Source: Pelagerythrobacter rhizovicinus
GTDB taxonomy: Bacteria > Pseudomonadota > Alphaproteobacteria > Sphingomonadales > Sphingomonadaceae
NCBI RefSeq assembly: GCF_004135625.1
Contig: NZ_SDPV01000001.1
Location: forward strand, 1,362,501 to 1,426,500
DNA length: 64,000 bases
Direction: 5' to 3'
Below the pieces are notes generated by a model, which was not told where the DNA came from, did not search any database, and saw nothing but the letters and a program-made list of their open reading frames with translations. Each line of letters begins with the position of its first letter. The stretch's first letter is position 1. This document shows, one piece after another, positions 60,992-64,000 of this stretch. A program made the translations under genes and the position numbers.

Positions 60992-61043
60992 GGCCGCGCC
61001 GTCTTTGGAGCGAGTTGCCTGCTCGCGAAAAGCCGGCGCGGCC
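60992..61043. repeat. Inverted repeat downstream of the SDR gene
   Basis: GGCCGCGCCG at 60992-61001 pairs perfectly with CGGCGCGGCC at 61034-61043, enclosing an inner GCGAG/CTCGC stem around TTGCCTG. No T-tract follows, so it could be a structured 3' end rather than a simple terminator. Confidence 0.5.
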
Positions 61044-61174
61044 AAGGCCGAAGGTGGACGCCTGTCCCCCGCTTGTGCGGGCCCTTCCGAGCGCTCCCCT
61101 CCGGTTGCCGCCCAGCGAACTGCGAGGACCGGCGCAAAACGGCGATGCGATGCTGGCCGGCCGTGCGTCCGAGG

Positions 61175-62058
61175 TCACGGCAGGAGTTGGACGCGCAGCG
61201 ATATGGCGTCCTGCCCCGGCGGCGCACCGAACGCACGCCGGTAGTCCCGGTTGAACTGCGACAGGCTTTCATAGCCGACCGAATAACCTGCGGAAGCGAC
61301 GCCTTCGGCGCATAGGAGGCGCCTGCGTGCTTCTTGAAGGCGGACCTGCTTCTGGAACTGCACCGGAGTCATCGTGGTCACGGCCTTGAAGTGCCTGTGA
61401 AAGCTCGGAACGCTCATATGGGCGATCGCGGCGAGGTCCGCCACGCGGTCGTCTCGGCATAGTGCTCGCGGAGCCATGCGGTTGCACGCCCAATGCGCGC
61501 AGTGCGGCCATCGGCAAGGCCGATTTGCCGCAGCATCGGACCGAGCGTTCCGCGGAGCAGGCGCCAAACGATCTCACGCCTGATCAGCGGCGCGATGACA
61601 GCCATGTCGTGGGGGCTATCGCTAAGGTCGAGGAGTCGCCTGAGAGGATCGCACAGGTCTTGGTCCAGATCGCTCGTTGCGATCGCCGGAGCATTTGATT
61701 CATCGCGGAGCCTCTGAGCATGACCGTTTACGAGCTCTGCGACGACGGCAGGATCGATGGCCAAGCTCATCGCAAGATATGGCCGCGAGGCGTTCGCCTC
61801 GGTGATCCTTGCAGTCACCGGCAGATCGACCGAAGCGAGCAGGCACTGCCCCGCCGCATAGAAATACTGGGCGTCGCCTAGCATCGTAGCTTTGGCACCC
61901 TGCACTACCACACAGAAGGAAGGGCGATACACGGATCGTATAACGCCGCTCGGACTTTCCGCATGCGTCAGGAACAGACCCTCGATGGGCGTCTCGCGGC
62001 CATATCGGCTCCATTGACGTTCGATGCTCGCAGCGAGAGCGGCAAGTTCAGTGCGCAT
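61175..62058 (-). pseudogene. AraC-family regulator, frameshifted
   Basis: The AraC_N domain (FLTHAESPSGVIRSVYRPSF; VVQGAKATMLGDAQYFYAAG) and first helix run in one frame from the ATG at 62058, reaching WLREHYAE near 61455. Then the HTH (DDRVADLAAIAHMSVPSFHR and SVGYESLSQFNRDYRRAFGA) continues in another frame to 61175. One missing G (GAGACGAC in place of GAGGACGAC) near 61451-61457 would restore a full-length regulator. Divergent from the aldo/keto reductase. Close in type to the intact AraC at 59210-60103. Either inactivated or a sequencing/assembly error. Confidence 0.82.
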
Positions 62059-62208
62059 GCGCTGCGAATAGCCTAACCGCCGGCCGAACGCATCCAACGA
62101 CGTACGGCATTGATAGGATCGGGCAGATTGTTGAGACGATGAGCCTAGCCCATCGACGGGTCCGGGCCTAGGCATGACGGGCCGATTACGCTTCTCAAGG
62201 AGACACCT

Positions 62209-63225
62209 ATGCGCATGCGAACGCTTGGCCAGAGCGGCCTCTTCGTGTCGGAACTTTGCCTCGGCACCATGACCTTTGGCGGCAGCGAAGACATGTGGGG
62301 ACAGATCGGCCGACTAGATCAAAGCGAAGCGGACGCATTGGTCAAAACCGCGCTCGATAGCGGCATCAACTTCATCGATACCGCCAATATCTATGCCGGT
62401 GGGCAGAGCGAGAAGATCCTGGGCAAGTCGCTCAAGAACCTCGGCGTCGCCCGCGACGACGTTGTGATCGCCACCAAGGTCATGGGGCCGATGGGCGACG
62501 GTCCCAATGCCCGGGGAACTTCGCGCGGGCACATTCTCAGCCAATGCAAGGCAAGTCTCGGACGGCTCGGGCTGGATCACATCGATCTCTACCAGATTCA
62601 CGGCTTCGATCCCGCTACACCGATCACAGAAACGCTGGAAGCGCTCGATACCCTCGTCCGCGATGGCCACGTTCGATACATCGGGTTGTCCAACTGGGCG
62701 GCGTGGCAGGTCGTGAAGGCCACGGGCATTGCCGAGGCAAGGCGGCTCGCACCCATCCTGTCGCTCCAGGCATACTATACGATCGTGGGCCGCGATCTCG
62801 AGCGGGAAATCGTACCGATGCTTCGGTCGGAGAAGATCGGTCTAATGGTCTGGAGTCCTCTCGCCGGCGGCTATCTGTCAGGCAAGTACGACGGCGACGG
62901 TACTGCGGCAGACGGTCGCCGAACCACCTTCGATTTCCCGCCGGTCGATCGGGCGCGTGGCGGCCCGCTGATCGAGGCGATGCGCGTGATCGCGAAAGTC
63001 AACGGGTGCAGCGTCGCCCAGGTGGCGCTCGCCTGGCTCCTGCACCAAGACATTGTCACCAGCGTCATCGTGGGTGCCAAGCGGGTAGACCAGCTGTCCG
63101 ACAATATTGATGCAACGCAGGTCCGATTGGACGCAGACGACCTCACCAGGCTGGATGAACTCAGCCGGCTCCCGGCCGAGTACCCGGGGTGGATGCTGGA
63201 ACGGCAGGGCAGCTACCGCGCGTAA
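62209..63225 (+). CDS. Aldo/keto reductase
   Basis: A 338-aa NADP-dependent aldo/keto reductase. Catalytic tetrad visible: Asp and Tyr in FIDTANIYAGGQSE, Lys in VVIATKVMG and His in LYQIHGFDPA. Typical LCLGTMTFGG start and VIVGAKRVDQLSDNI coenzyme-binding end. AAGGAG precedes the ATG. Divergent from the frameshifted AraC gene, likely its regulator. Confidence 0.92.
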   Translation: MRMRTLGQSGLFVSELCLGTMTFGGSEDMWGQIGRLDQSEADALVKTALDSGINFIDTANIYAGGQSEKILGKSLKNLGVARDDVVIATKVMGPMGDGPNARGTSRGHILSQCKASLGRLGLDHIDLYQIHGFDPATPITETLEALDTLVRDGHVRYIGLSNWAAWQVVKATGIAEARRLAPILSLQAYYTIVGRDLEREIVPMLRSEKIGLMVWSPLAGGYLSGKYDGDGTAADGRRTTFDFPPVDRARGGPLIEAMRVIAKVNGCSVAQVALAWLLHQDIVTSVIVGAKRVDQLSDNIDATQVRLDADDLTRLDELSRLPAEYPGWMLERQGSYRA

Positions 63226-63322
63226 CGCTTGTTAGCGATTGGATGCGGTCGCCATGCCCCCGGTCGACAGGAGGCTGAGAGCGTAGATACGCCGTCGACC
63301 AGGTAGACTGCCGGTCAGCTCC

Positions 63323-64000
63323 CTATCGATCGCCTGCACGCGCCGGACCGGTTGAGCGGCGCACTACCAGTTCGCCTTGAATCTGTACCGGCTCAGATGA
63401 CGGAGCATGAGTGCGAGCATCGATCAGCATCTCCACGGCCCGGCTAACGGTGGCGGCGATCGGCTGTTCGACCGCGGTTAGCGGCGGATCGGTGAAGCGC
63501 ACCACCGGCGAGTTGTCGAAGCTGATCAGCGACAAGTCCTCAGGTACGGCTAGGCCCCGCTCGCGTGCGACCTGCAGCGTGGCCAGCGCCATCTGATCGT
63601 TGCTGGCAACGATTGCAGTTGGGGGAGCCGGGCAGTCAAGCAGCGAGTTGGCTGCGGCAATTCCGCTCTCAAAGCTAAAATCGCCTTTCTGACACAAACC
63701 GTCCGCCGAAAGGCCGGCGCGACCCATCGCTTCGCGCCACCCGTCGATACGCCAGCCTGCGAGACTATACTCATCCGGTCCCGCAATAAAGCCGATGCGC
63801 TTGTGGCCCAATGCGATTAGATGGTCGGTGGCAAGCGCGGCAAGGTACTCATCGCCCATCGTGATCGCTATGCCTGGGCCTTCCTCCTTCGAACCAATGC
63901 GGGCGAAAGGAATGCCGCTTTCGGCCAACAGGCCAATGATCTGCCGGTTCTCCGAATGCGGCGGCGTCACGATCACTCCATCGGGCCTCAAAGCTGCGAT
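63323..64000 (-). CDS. LacI-family transcriptional regulator, partial (C-terminal part)
   Basis: The periplasmic-binding-protein-like sensor half of a LacI/GalR regulator. ALATDHLIALGHKRIGFIAG, IVASNDQMALATLQVARERG, LSLISFDNSPVVRFTDPPLT and ELVVRRST are family hallmarks. The reading frame remains open at the window edge, so the N-terminal helix-turn-helix lies beyond 64000. Target unknown, probably sugar or metabolite uptake genes outside the window. Confidence 0.88.
   Translation of the reverse strand: MAALRPDGVIVTPPHSENRQIIGLLAESGIPFARIGSKEEGPGIAITMGDEYLAALATDHLIALGHKRIGFIAGPDEYSLAGWRIDGWREAMGRAGLSADGLCQKGDFSFESGIAAANSLLDCPAPPTAIVASNDQMALATLQVARERGLAVPEDLSLISFDNSPVVRFTDPPLTAVEQPIAATVSRAVEMLIDARTHAPSSEPVQIQGELVVRRSTGPARAGDR

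Noticed and set aside
1-64000. CRISPR array, insertion sequence, integrase or prophage
   Set aside because: No regularly spaced repeats, transposase or integrase motifs, or attachment-site-like repeats next to the tRNA were found.

Overview
The window looks like chromosomal DNA of a high-GC alphaproteobacterium, most likely order Sphingomonadales (an Erythrobacter/Novosphingobium-type genome). The support is a split proton-translocating transhydrogenase (pntA1-pntA2-pntB) preceded by a tiny aa3-oxidase subunit IV-like ORF, TonB-dependent receptors, large PD40-repeat amidohydrolases, two entericidin lipoproteins, an EcfG-type GGAAC-N16-CGTT promoter and TTAACCAT (CtrA-type) half-sites. No insertion sequence, prophage, integrase or CRISPR array was found.

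Layout. 0-28.5 kb is mainly housekeeping: glmS; a VapBC-type toxin-antitoxin pair with a palindromic operator; an O-antigen ligase/polymerase-like protein; a lone CpaF ATPase; a stress-promoter-driven entericidin; a DUF938 methyltransferase overlapping an ABA4-like membrane protein; dgt; an aspartate/glutamate racemase; a conserved two-gene unit (parallel beta-helix protein plus di-heme cytochrome c); the pnt operon; an NtrC-like regulator with an altered GAFTGA loop; a CHASE2-EAL protein; uvrC; a second entericidin; a YhiN-type flavoprotein; a TonB receptor with a Gly-rich insertion; and infA-maf-RNase E/G-like-yacG followed by tRNA-Phe. A 408-bp gap near 17.4 kb holds an unannotated 12-codon Trp-rich ORF ending in a strong terminator.

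28.5-61 kb is accessory and catabolic. It carries a Tat-dependent amidohydrolase, a secreted beta-helix/P1-peptidase operon, a second TonB receptor, a POT peptide transporter in an operon with a PD40-amidohydrolase, a PepSY membrane protein, an OprB-like porin, a serine beta-lactamase-fold hydrolase, PaiB, a class III omega-aminotransferase, a semialdehyde dehydrogenase, another porin, a CaiB-type CoA-transferase, glutaryl-CoA dehydrogenase with a divergent LysR regulator, and a second PD40-amidohydrolase with a frameshifted formylglycine-generating-enzyme-family gene.

The middle of that region reads as a possible lysine/cadaverine/5-aminovalerate to glutarate to crotonyl-CoA pathway. The surrounding peptidases, amidases and transporters could supply omega-amino acids or lysine-derived amides. 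This is inference from gene content, not demonstrated. The right end (59-64 kb) has two parallel AraC/oxidoreductase modules (AraC-SDR and AraC-aldo/keto reductase, the second AraC frameshifted) and a LacI-type regulator running off the edge.
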